From Clostridia bacterium (GTDB lineage Bacteria; Bacillota; Clostridia; Oscillospirales; Acutalibacteraceae), in NCBI GenBank assembly GCA_017473435.1, contig JAFULG010000003.1, positions 62,001-126,000 of the forward strand: a stretch of DNA of 64,000 bases, read 5' to 3'. Below are positions 27,475 to 34,545 of the stretch, piece by piece. Each line of letters starts with the position of its first letter. Position 1 is the first letter of the stretch. Under the pieces are notes generated by a model that was not told the origin of the DNA, made no database searches, and worked only from the letters and a program-made list of their open reading frames with translations. The translations under genes and the position numbers were made by a program.

Positions 27475-28467
27475 TCAGTTAATCTTGCCGTAAAGGGAAA
27501 CCTTTTCAGCGCCGGCATCAGTTCTGGGTGCTCTTGTGGGAGCATCAACACGGTTGCTCTGTGAGCGTCCGCCTCTGTTGCCGCCGCGGTTGTAGCCGCC
27601 GCGTCCGCCTCTGCCTCTGTTGTAGCCACCCTTTGAGGGGTGTGTGGGCTTAACGCCCTCTGCAAGGGTAATAACCACTCTTCTTGATGCATCAGCACCA
27701 ACGGAATGTGAGGTTACGCCTTCAATTTCCTGAACCGCTGTATGAATGATTCTTCTTTCATAGGGGTTCATGGGCTCAAATGTAACATTTCTGCCGTATT
27801 TAAGTACCTTCTCAGAATTCTTCTTTGCAAGCTCTCTGAGAGTGTTCTTTCTCTTTTCACGATAGCTTCCTACATTGATGGAAATACGTGAATATTCACC
27901 GTCCTGCTTTGTCTTGTTAGCAACAAGTCTCGTAAGGTACTGGATGGAGTCGAGGGTCTCACCTCTTCTGCCGATTACAATACCGTAATCCTCGCCGCAG
28001 TCAAGCTCAAGGATAATCTCATTTTCCTCTGTACGGAAAGCCTGAATATCAACATTCTCAACACCCATACCCTTTACAACAGCTGTAATGTAATCAACCG
28101 CTGCTGTAATGCTCTTGCTTGAAGCAGCATCAACTGAAGTTCTCTCAGCTTCCTTTGCGGGAGCCTTGGGAGCCTCTGCTTTTTCAGCCTTGGGAGCTTC
28201 CTTCTTCTCTGCCTTAGCAGCAGGCTTCTCAGCCTTGGGAGCCTTTTCAGCCTTCTTAGCGGGAGCCTTTTTCTCGGGTGCGTCAGGAGTTTCATAATAT
28301 GCTCTTGCTTTTGCAGGTGAGCCGCCGAAAAGTCCGAGGATCTTCTTAGTGGGCATTGAGATAATCTCTGTATGCACATCGGCAAGTGCGGGAGCGTTAA
28401 GCTGTGCACGGGCGTTTGAAAGAGCCTCCTCAACGGTTGCACCTGTAGCCGTAGCTTCATGTATCAT
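27475..28467 (-). CDS. jag: Jag/KhpB RNA-binding protein (SpoIIIJ-associated)
   Basis: 330 residues. Domain order: Jag_N (about 1-55, MIHEATATGATVEEALSNAR to GLFGGSPAKAR), a low-complexity Ala/Lys/Pro/Glu linker (about 60-115), a KH domain with the GxxG loop in GIVIGRRGETLDSIQYL, and an R3H domain (REKRKNTLRELAKKNSEKV to TSHSVGADASRRVVI). An unusual ~55-residue tail is rich in RGG/GYNRG repeats. KhpB, with KhpA, binds RNA and influences cell division and elongation in Gram-positives. It is last in the rpmH-rnpA-yidD-yidC-jag operon, the usual order. Confidence 0.93.
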   Translation of the reverse strand: MIHEATATGATVEEALSNARAQLNAPALADVHTEIISMPTKKILGLFGGSPAKARAYYETPDAPEKKAPAKKAEKAPKAEKPAAKAEKKEAPKAEKAEAPKAPAKEAERTSVDAASSKSITAAVDYITAVVKGMGVENVDIQAFRTEENEIILELDCGEDYGIVIGRRGETLDSIQYLTRLVANKTKQDGEYSRISINVGSYREKRKNTLRELAKKNSEKVLKYGRNVTFEPMNPYERRIIHTAVQEIEGVTSHSVGADASRRVVITLAEGVKPTHPSKGGYNRGRGGRGGYNRGGNRGGRSQSNRVDAPTRAPRTDAGAEKVSLYGKIN

Positions 28468-28521
28468 TTTGTTATCACCACCGTTTGTTGTGTTATTATT
28501 TAAATAGGATAAAATTCTGAA

Positions 28522-29556
28522 TTATTCTGCTTCGGTTTCGCTTTCCTTTTTAAGGATTGCTTTTCTGTTCTTCTCGTAGGAACGGCGGTAAACCGTCTCG
28601 TCAACCATAAGCTTTGCAATTGTCTTTCTCGGAGCATAGATATGACCGAGAATAAGTGTCTGTACAAATGCAAGAACATTGGAAAGAATCCAGTACATAC
28701 CCATAGCAACAGGCATTGACCAGGTAAACATTACAGACATAAGAGGCATTGAAAGCATCATGCAACCCATCATCTGCTGATTATCCATCTGACCGCTGTT
28801 CTTCTTCTGTCTTGCCTGAGTAAGAAGACTTGTAAGAAGTGATGTAAGACCGGAAAGCACGGGAATTAAGAGAACAAGGATTGATGCCTTGCTGATACCG
28901 TGCTGAGCATAGAATTCACTGGGAATTGAACCGAGGTCGATTCCGAAAACAGAGAAATCAAATGCACGGATCTTTTCAATTTCTGTGCCGAACTGTGTGA
29001 GAAGCTCGGGCTTTGCTTCAACGATTGCATCGATGTTAGAAATAATTGTTGCCTCAACATATGCAGCTGCAGAATTTGCCTTCTTGGCAATGTTTCCGGC
29101 TGTTTCGGCAATATCAACACCCTGTGCAGCGTTAGTGATTGTAACCATAACGCTCTCAAAAGCCTTGACTGCCTCTCCTGAAATTTCAAGAACATAAGTA
29201 AGAGGCTTACGGATGATTCCGTAAAGACCCCAGAGAATAGGAAGCTGGAAAAGCAGAGGAGCACAGCTCGCACCCATTGTTGAATAACCCTCACGCTGGT
29301 AAAGCTCGCTTGTTTCCTGCTGAATTTTCATGTTCCTCTCCTGAGGAGCATAATCCTGATATTTTTCTCTGATTCTCTTAAGCTTAGGCTGAAGACGAAC
29401 CATTTTAGCAGAAGACTTCTGCTGTTTGATAGTTGCAGGCAAAAGAATTGCACGGAAGAATAAAGTAAAGAGAACAAGTGCAAGTCCGTAATTACCTACA
29501 ATAGGAAGAAGAAATCTGAACAGATAACCGAAAATGCCGTATAAGAAATCAAACAT
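28522..29556 (-). CDS. yidC: Membrane protein insertase YidC/SpoIIIJ
   Basis: Inserts proteins into the cytoplasmic membrane. 344 residues. The hydrophobic start MFDFLYGIFGYLFRFLLPIV is not obviously followed by a lipobox cysteine. The core 60K-IMP fold starts at NYGLALVLFTLFFRAILLP, with the conserved Arg in that hydrophilic groove. C-terminal helices include MMLSMPLMSVMFTW and MGMYWILSNVL. A central extracytoplasmic segment of ~90 residues (FESVMVTITNAAQGV onward) is longer than in Bacillus. The gene lies between yidD and jag. Confidence 0.95.
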   Translation of the reverse strand: MFDFLYGIFGYLFRFLLPIVGNYGLALVLFTLFFRAILLPATIKQQKSSAKMVRLQPKLKRIREKYQDYAPQERNMKIQQETSELYQREGYSTMGASCAPLLFQLPILWGLYGIIRKPLTYVLEISGEAVKAFESVMVTITNAAQGVDIAETAGNIAKKANSAAAYVEATIISNIDAIVEAKPELLTQFGTEIEKIRAFDFSVFGIDLGSIPSEFYAQHGISKASILVLLIPVLSGLTSLLTSLLTQARQKKNSGQMDNQQMMGCMMLSMPLMSVMFTWSMPVAMGMYWILSNVLAFVQTLILGHIYAPRKTIAKLMVDETVYRRSYEKNRKAILKKESETEAE

Positions 29557-29601
29557 TTTTTAAATTTCCTCTCGTGAATTTTTCCCGAAAAGTACAATAA
29601 G

Positions 29602-29832
29602 TTAACCATGCCTGTCCTTTTTTGGCGGCACGGGATCAAAGCCCCCCGGTGAAAGAGGGTTGCAACGCAAAACACGCCACGCGGCAAGAAGGCTGCCCTT
29701 CAGTGCTCCATGGGTTTCAATCGCTTCTATGGCATAGCATGAGCAGGTAGGATAATACCTGCACATCGGCGGAAGATGAGGCGAAATGTGCCTGCGGTAA
29801 AATCGGATGACTGCTAAAAGCGCCCTCTTCAT
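29602..29832 (-). CDS. yidD: Membrane protein insertion efficiency factor YidD
   Basis: 76 residues, a small membrane-associated protein that assists YidC. It shows [20 protein letters not shown], then [20 protein letters not shown] and [17 protein letters not shown], the conserved Cys/Pro-rich core. The start overlaps the rnpA stop codon by four bases (ATGA), a coupling typical of this locus. Confidence 0.95.
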   Translation of the reverse strand: MKRALLAVIRFYRRHISPHLPPMCRYYPTCSCYAIEAIETHGALKGSLLAAWRVLRCNPLSPGGFDPVPPKKDRHG

Positions 29833-30179
29833 TCAATGGCACCGACCTCTCGTAAGCATTCCACCATAGCAAGGCGCACCTTTTCGGTTTTCAGATATTT
29901 CGTCTTGCTTCTTGCAACAAAGACAAAATCCAAATTCCCCTTAAAGGTATATTCCTCACTTACAGCTCTGAACGCTGCCCTTATTACTCTTCTGGAACGG
30001 TTGCGTTCAACTGCATTGCCGATTTTTTTACTTGTAGTAATACCGACACGGCAAACACCCACACGGTTCTTGTTTGAATAAACAACCAGTGCAGGTCGCG
30101 CGCAGGACTTTCCGCGGTGATATGCACGCTGAAAGTCAGTATTTTCAGTTAAAGAAAGGTATTTCTGCAAAAAAATCAA
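29829..30179 (-). CDS. rnpA: Ribonuclease P protein component
   Basis: Protein subunit of RNase P, which trims tRNA 5' ends. Up to 116 residues. The RNR motif is [13 protein letters not shown] after KKIGNAVE, and [19 protein letters not shown] is the N-terminal substrate-binding cleft. There is no ATG at a fitting place; candidate starts are TTG at 30179 or TTG at 30170. GGGA lies at a better distance from the second. The start is therefore uncertain by three codons. It follows rpmH. Confidence 0.93.
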   Translation of the reverse strand: MIFLQKYLSLTENTDFQRAYHRGKSCARPALVVYSNKNRVGVCRVGITTSKKIGNAVERNRSRRVIRAAFRAVSEEYTFKGNLDFVFVARSKTKYLKTEKVRLAMVECLREVGAIE

Positions 30180-30205
30180 ATCCCAACACAGTAAAGTGAA
30201 CTACT

Positions 30206-30225
30206 GTAAAAGTATATACTTTTAC
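30206..30225. other. 20-base perfect palindrome between rpmH and rnpA
   Basis: GTAAAAGTATATACTTTTAC reads the same on both strands. It sits in the 78-base rpmH-rnpA gap. It could fold into a hairpin in the mRNA (processing site between the two genes) or be a protein-binding site. Confidence 0.4.
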
Positions 30226-30257
30226 AAAGGATTGCGGCAATTAAGCCGTGAGTTTAA

Positions 30258-30392
30258 TTAGTATGTGAGCTGCTTTCTGCCCTTTGCACGACGACGTGCA
30301 AGTACCTTGCGGCCGTTTCTTGTGGACATTCTCTTACGGAAGCCGTGCTCCATCTTTCTGTGACGCTTCTTGGGCTGGTAAGTTCTTTTCAT
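30258..30392 (-). CDS. rpmH: 50S ribosomal protein L34
   Basis: 44 residues: [20 protein letters not shown], then [20 protein letters not shown] and QLTY. The very basic sequence and fixed length are diagnostic. The start ATG at 30392 follows AGGAGG. It is the first gene of the rpmH-rnpA-yidD-yidC-jag operon. Confidence 0.97.
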   Translation of the reverse strand: MKRTYQPKKRHRKMEHGFRKRMSTRNGRKVLARRRAKGRKQLTY

Positions 30393-30520
30393 TGCGTTAA
30401 CCTCCTTTTAATAATAAATTTTGTAAAATTAAAACGGGACACATTGCTCAAGTAGTGTAAGTAGTAACGCAATATGAGTCCGACGCTTTTAAATTAACAG
30501 GCGATAACTCGCGGAAAGTT

Positions 30521-30549
30521 ATTATACAACAAACAATTTACTTTGTCAA
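30521..30549 (-). promoter_or_regulatory. Promoter of the rpmH operon
   Basis: Minus strand TTGACA (30549-30544), 17 bases, TATAAT (30526-30521): full consensus. The transcript start would be near 30513, giving a 120-nt leader. No cluster of DnaA boxes (TTATCCACA-like) was seen here. Confidence 0.85.
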
Positions 30550-30584
30550 TCTTTTTTGACAAAACATTTTGCTCATTGCCGTTT

Positions 30585-31409
30585 TCAATGCTGAAGATAG
30601 CGTCCGTCAACGTAACCGTATTGTGTTCTGCCGTCGAGATAAACGCTGACATAAAGCCAGTTAACGTCATAAGCCGAATAACCTATTACAGTAACTGTGC
30701 GCATATAAGGAATTGTTCCCAGTCGTCTGCAATCCCTTGAAGCACCTGTTCTGAGGTTAAGACCTTCCTTATCCAGAACAACAGTATCAATTCTGTTGCT
30801 GTAATAATAATACCTGTACAGAAGCTCCAGGTCTGTATTCGGATTACTGTAAGTAAGGTATGCCGTGCTCACCCAACCGCAGGTAACTCCATCCATAAGT
30901 CGCACGTAGGTCCAACCGGGAGAATCCGCTCTGTTGCCTATTTCTGTCATAGCTGTTCCCTGCTTAAGAATACTCAGATCCGCATACTGCTTACCGGATC
31001 CCTTACGAAGATACAGACCCTCCTCCGGCTCAACATAATATATACTGCCCAGCATAGGGTAATCCGGTTCAACAATGCCCTTGCTGTCTGTCGGCTTTGT
31101 CCCCGAAGCCTTGGTAGTTGTTACCTTTACGGTCGTTTCAACCGGTTTTTTCGTTGTGCTCATTTCTGTAGCTTCGGTACTTTCCGCCGGAACATCAACC
31201 TGAATTTTATAACCGTCGCTTTTACCTAAAAAGACCCCCACGACAAATATTCCGACAACAAGTATGGCAACCGCACAACAAAGTCCTATTATAAGAGCAT
31301 TATTTTTCCGCTCTGTCCTTTGCGCAGCTGTTCCCGCCGAAGGATTTCCGCACTGTGAACAGTACTTTTCATTTTCACCGATTTCTTTACCGCAATTCGC
31401 GCAATACAT
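30585..31409 (-). CDS. Zinc-ribbon, membrane-anchored protein with two SH3-like domains
   Basis: 274 residues. The N-terminal zinc ribbon is MYCANCGKEIGENEKYCSQC (Cys3, Cys6, Cys17, Cys20). One membrane helix is near 37-62 (ALIIGLCCAVAILVVGIFVV). A Thr/Lys-rich linker (about 75-110) follows, then two bacterial SH3-type domains: YYVEPEEGLYLRKGSGKQYA with GWTYVRLMDGVTCGWVSTAY, and VVLDKEGLNLRTGASRDCRR with WLYVSVYLDGRTQYGYVDGR. The SH3 part should lie outside and may bind cell wall, while the zinc ribbon stays in the cytosol. Cotranscribed with the gene at 31455-32357. The function is not known. Confidence 0.75.
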   Translation of the reverse strand: MYCANCGKEIGENEKYCSQCGNPSAGTAAQRTERKNNALIIGLCCAVAILVVGIFVVGVFLGKSDGYKIQVDVPAESTEATEMSTTKKPVETTVKVTTTKASGTKPTDSKGIVEPDYPMLGSIYYVEPEEGLYLRKGSGKQYADLSILKQGTAMTEIGNRADSPGWTYVRLMDGVTCGWVSTAYLTYSNPNTDLELLYRYYYYSNRIDTVVLDKEGLNLRTGASRDCRRLGTIPYMRTVTVIGYSAYDVNWLYVSVYLDGRTQYGYVDGRYLQH

Positions 31410-31454
31410 TTTAGTTCCCCCTACTGTTAATGTTTCCTTTTATTTAAACAATCC

Positions 31455-32357
31455 TTACCAACAAAGCACAGTGCCGTCCCTGTCCTTTATTACAAAGCTT
31501 CCGTCCTCGGTCAATGCTTCCTCTGTGACTGTGCCCTCTTCGTCCATTGTTATCTTTTTTAACATTCTTTCGTGAATAAAGCCGAATTTGTCCTCGGCCT
31601 CAAAATAAAGCTCAAAGGTATCACCAACGCCGTAGCCGGGGAAGGTTTTATAAATACGAATATGCTCATCGTCGCCGGTTTCCTCCTCGGCAAGCACCTT
31701 GCCGTTAACCTTGTAAATGAGCTTTGCGTTTTTGAAGTTATCAGACTCTTCATCGTCAAGCATCAAAACAACAGTACCGTCAACTATAATACCACTTTTC
31801 TCGCTCCAGGTGATATCATCGAATATAAACGTTGCATTGGAATTAGGTATATACTCCCAATAAAGTCCGCCGAGATTCCACTCCAAATCCTCGGTCTGTG
31901 ATTTTCCGTCTGCCTTTATAACAAGCGTTACGGGCACATCACCCTTACCGTCAAAAATATCTCTTTCAAATTCAGCGGTAAACGCGGTGGAGCTTCCGCT
32001 CTTTTTCAGTCCGACCGTTTCTCCGCCGAATTCAAGCGCAAGTGCAGAATCCTCTACGACAGCCTTGGGAACAATTTTAACCTTGACGGGAACAGTCATT
32101 TTCTCTGCATCAAGCTCACCGTATTCAAAATCAAAAGAAGTGATAAGACTTGCTTCCTGCTTATCGCGACGGTTAATGTCACCGATTTCGGAAATAATTG
32201 AGTTCACATTTGACCTTACCTGCTGAATACTGTTGGAAAGATTGTTATTGATGTTATCAAGTCTGGAATCAAGCTTTGATAACGCAAATAAATTATAAAC
32301 AAGCAACACCGTCAGCAGAGCAATTATAATTTTCTGATTACGGATAGTTTTCTCCAT
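31455..32357 (-). CDS. Membrane-anchored protein with coiled coil, unknown function
   Basis: 300 residues. One N-terminal membrane helix (KIIIALLTVLLVYNLFAL) is followed by a predicted coiled coil of ~45 residues (KLDSRLDNINNNLSNSIQQV to ISEIGDIN). The rest looks like two beta-sandwich domains, for example SFDFEYGELDAEKMTVPVKV and DITWSEKSGIIVDGTVVLML. It probably sits on the outer face of the membrane. I recognise no family. It is the first gene of a two-gene unit with the SH3 protein. Confidence 0.65.
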   Translation of the reverse strand: MEKTIRNQKIIIALLTVLLVYNLFALSKLDSRLDNINNNLSNSIQQVRSNVNSIISEIGDINRRDKQEASLITSFDFEYGELDAEKMTVPVKVKIVPKAVVEDSALALEFGGETVGLKKSGSSTAFTAEFERDIFDGKGDVPVTLVIKADGKSQTEDLEWNLGGLYWEYIPNSNATFIFDDITWSEKSGIIVDGTVVLMLDDEESDNFKNAKLIYKVNGKVLAEEETGDDEHIRIYKTFPGYGVGDTFELYFEAEDKFGFIHERMLKKITMDEEGTVTEEALTEDGSFVIKDRDGTVLCW

Positions 32358-32394
32358 TGTTTTTACCTCCTTTTAGTGTTTTTTTGTCAATTTC

Positions 32395-32423
32395 AGTATA
32401 ACAAAACACCCGGCTGCTGTCAA
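32395..32423 (-). promoter_or_regulatory. Promoter for the coiled-coil membrane protein gene
   Basis: Minus strand TTGACA (32423-32418), 17 bases, TATACT (32400-32395), about 40 bases before the start codon, which has an AGGAGG site. Confidence 0.75.
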
Positions 32424-32640
32424 TTAAAAAATTTAAGCAAGTGTCAGCAACAACGGTCCACCATATAAAGCGATCCTACGCAAAAAAACAGCACAACGTG
32501 TCCCTACGGAATCGTCCGAAGAAAAAACGTTAAATCAGATTCGAATCTCCGAGGCTTTAAGATTAAGATACAGAAGGCGTTTTCTTCACCCCGAAGGCGT
32601 ACAAGGGTACGTCGAGTGGGTGAAAAAACGTCTAAAAAAT
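32424..32640. other. Gene-free stretch with stacked inverted repeats
   Basis: No credible gene. AGATTCGAATCT is a perfect palindrome. GCGTTTTCTTCACCC (from 32577) pairs with GGGTGAAAAAACGT (to 32631), enclosing an inner CGTAC/GTACG stem. CGTGTCCCTACG-type sequence near 32490 resembles dispersed repeats in other gut Firmicutes. It may act as a buffer between gapA and the next operon. Confidence 0.4.
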
Positions 32641-32641
32641 C

Positions 32642-32674
32642 AAAAAAAACAAGCACTCCGAAAGAAGTGCTTGT
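32642..32674 (-). terminator. Terminator of gapA
   Basis: Minus strand ACAAGCACT, eight-base loop, AGTGCTTGT, then TTTTTTT. About 45 bases after the gapA stop codon. Confidence 0.85.
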
Positions 32675-32717
32675 CCGTTTTTGATTTTTGGTCTGCGCTT
32701 AATATTAAAGCTTCAGA

Positions 32718-33731
32718 TTATGCAAGCTCTGCGAAGTACTTGATTGTACGAACCATCTGGCTTGTGTATGAGTTTTCGTTGTCGTACCAAGCAACAACCT
32801 GTACCTGATAGAGACCGTCTTCGATCTTTGTTACCATTGTCTGAGTAGCATCGAAGAGTGAGCCGTATCTGATACCAACGATATCGGATGAAACGAGCTC
32901 TTCCTCTGTGTAACCGAAGGATTCGGAAGCAGCAGCCTTCATAGCAGCGTTGATGCCTTCCTTAGTTACGTCGTCACCCTTAACAACTGCAACAAGGATT
33001 GTTGTTGAGCCTGTGGGAGTGGGAACTCTCTGAGCTGAACCGATAAGCTTGCCGTTGAGTTCGGGAATTACAAGACCGATAGCCTTAGCAGCGCCTGTTG
33101 AGTTGGGAACGATGTTTGCAGCAGCTGCACGTGCTCTTCTGAGATCGCCCTTTCTGTGAGGACCGTCGAGAACCATCTGATCACCGGTGTAAGCGTGAAC
33201 AGTTGTCATGATACCGCTCTGGATAGCTGCATACTCGTTAAGAGCCTTAGCCATGGGAGCAAGGCAGTTTGTTGTGCAGGAAGCAGCAGAGATGATTGTA
33301 TCTTCAGCTGTAAGAGTCTTTTCGTTAACTGAGAAAACGATTGTCTTGAGGTCGTTACCTGCGGGAGCAGAAATAACTACCTTCTTTGCACCTGCTTCGA
33401 TGTGAGCAGCTGCCTTATCCTTTGAGCAGAAGAAACCTGTGCACTCGAGAACTACGTCTACACCGATTTCGCCCCAGGGAAGTTCTGCGGGGTTGGGCTT
33501 AGCGTAGATCTTGATTTCCTTGCCGTCAACTGTGATTGAGTCTTCGCCTGCTTCTACGGAGTGACCGTCATATCTGCCCTGAGCAGTATCGTACTTAAGA
33601 AGATGAGCAAGCATCTTGGGGCTTGTGAGGTCGTTGATAGCAACAACTTCATAACCTTCTGCACCGAACATCTGACGGAATGCAAGACGGCCGATACGAC
33701 CAAAACCGTTAATAGCAACTTTTACTGACAT
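32718..33731 (-). CDS. gapA: Glyceraldehyde-3-phosphate dehydrogenase, type I
   Basis: Glycolytic oxidation of glyceraldehyde-3-phosphate to 1,3-bisphosphoglycerate. 337 residues. NAD fold [13 protein letters not shown]; Asp near residue 34 (INDLTSP), which favours NAD over NADP; catalytic Cys about 152 in [12 protein letters not shown]; His in the [10 protein letters not shown] segment; C-terminal [15 protein letters not shown]. It is a single-gene unit with its own promoter and terminator. Transcribed away from the flavin reductase. Confidence 0.97.
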   Translation of the reverse strand: MSVKVAINGFGRIGRLAFRQMFGAEGYEVVAINDLTSPKMLAHLLKYDTAQGRYDGHSVEAGEDSITVDGKEIKIYAKPNPAELPWGEIGVDVVLECTGFFCSKDKAAAHIEAGAKKVVISAPAGNDLKTIVFSVNEKTLTAEDTIISAASCTTNCLAPMAKALNEYAAIQSGIMTTVHAYTGDQMVLDGPHRKGDLRRARAAAANIVPNSTGAAKAIGLVIPELNGKLIGSAQRVPTPTGSTTILVAVVKGDDVTKEGINAAMKAAASESFGYTEEELVSSDIVGIRYGSLFDATQTMVTKIEDGLYQVQVVAWYDNENSYTSQMVRTIKYFAELA

Positions 33732-33782
33732 AATGATTTACCTCCAAAAATTGAATTGAAAAATAAATTTTTAACCTTTAAT

Positions 33783-33811
33783 ATATTAACCGATTACAGA
33801 ATTTTTTGCAA
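33783..33811 (-). promoter_or_regulatory. Promoter for gapA
   Basis: Minus strand TTGCAA (33811-33806), 17 bases, TAATAT (33788-33783). The untranslated leader would be ~45 bases, ending in GGAGGT. Confidence 0.6.
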
Positions 33812-33867
33812 CCTTTTTTAAAAGATTTTTTCTGTGAATTGAAATATTTGACATTCTCACCAAAAAC

Positions 33868-33932
33868 TTGACCCTTAAAGTCAAAAAGGGTGTAATACTT
33901 ATATAGACACAATAGTATTTTTATGCTATAAT
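33868..33932 (+). promoter_or_regulatory. Tandem candidate promoters with inverted repeats before the flavin reductase
   Basis: P1: TTGACC (33868-33873), 17 bases, TGTAAT (33891-33896). P2: TAGACA (33904-33909), 17 bases, TATAAT (33927-33932). P1 contains nested inverted repeats: TTGAC with GTCAA (33868-33884), and ACCCTT with AAGGGT (33871-33891), a plausible operator. Confidence 0.5.
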
Positions 33933-33999
33933 GCATATCATAAAAAATATAAGCTTATGCTGTTAAAAACATAATAAACAGATTTTCAGAGGTGTTAAT

Positions 34000-34497
34000 A
34001 TGAAAGAGATCAACATAAAAGAGCTTAACGAAAGTGCCGTTTCTCTCTTCGACAAGCGTTGGGCACTTATCACCGCAGGCAACGAAAGCAGCTGGAACAC
34101 GATGACCGCCTCCTGGGGAGCGCTCGGCGAGCTTTGGAATAAGGACGTCTGCTTCTGCTTCATCCGCCCTCAGAGATATACCTATGAATTTACCGAAAAA
34201 GAAGACTTTTTCACATTAAGCTTTTTCGGTGAAGAATACAGGAAGGCACTTGTCTACTGCGGAAAAAACAGCGGACGTGACGTTGACAAGGCAAGCGAAA
34301 CCGGCCTTACACCCAAAGCCGTTGACGGCAGTATGAGCTTTGAAGAAGCGGAAATTGTACTTGTCTGCAAAAAGCTGGCCTTTCAGGACATCAATCCCGA
34401 GGGCTTCATCGACCGGACGGTAGACAGCACATGCTATCCCGATAAGGATTACCACAGAATGTACATCGGCGAAATTGTAAAGTGCTACGTAAAATAA
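34000..34497 (+). CDS. Flavin reductase family protein (FMN-binding split barrel)
   Basis: 165 residues. It begins MKEINIKELNESAVSLFDKR, then WALITAGNESSWNTMTASWG, in which NTMTASWG is the FMN-contacting segment of DIM6/NTAB-type proteins. The end has KDYHRMYIGEIVKCYVK. These proteins bind FMN and may reduce flavin or act on small molecules; the partner is unknown. A single-gene unit with its own promoter candidates and terminator. GAGGTG precedes the ATG. Confidence 0.8.
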   Translation: MKEINIKELNESAVSLFDKRWALITAGNESSWNTMTASWGALGELWNKDVCFCFIRPQRYTYEFTEKEDFFTLSFFGEEYRKALVYCGKNSGRDVDKASETGLTPKAVDGSMSFEEAEIVLVCKKLAFQDINPEGFIDRTVDSTCYPDKDYHRMYIGEIVKCYVK

Positions 34498-34506
34498 AAA
34501 AGATAA

Positions 34507-34543
34507 ACGGAGCTGTAAAAAAATTTTACAACTCCGTTTTTTA
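34507..34543. terminator. Terminator after the flavin reductase gene
   Basis: ACGGAGCTGTAAAA pairs with TTTTACAACTCCGT (one mismatch) and is followed by TTTTTTATTTT on the plus strand. On the minus strand it also ends the 34546-36555 gene, with a weaker T run. Confidence 0.85.
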
Positions 34544-34545
34544 TT

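Noticed and set aside
30393-30584. Possible oriC beside rpmH
   Set aside because: No cluster of DnaA boxes and no dnaA; the region is explained by the rpmH promoter and leader.
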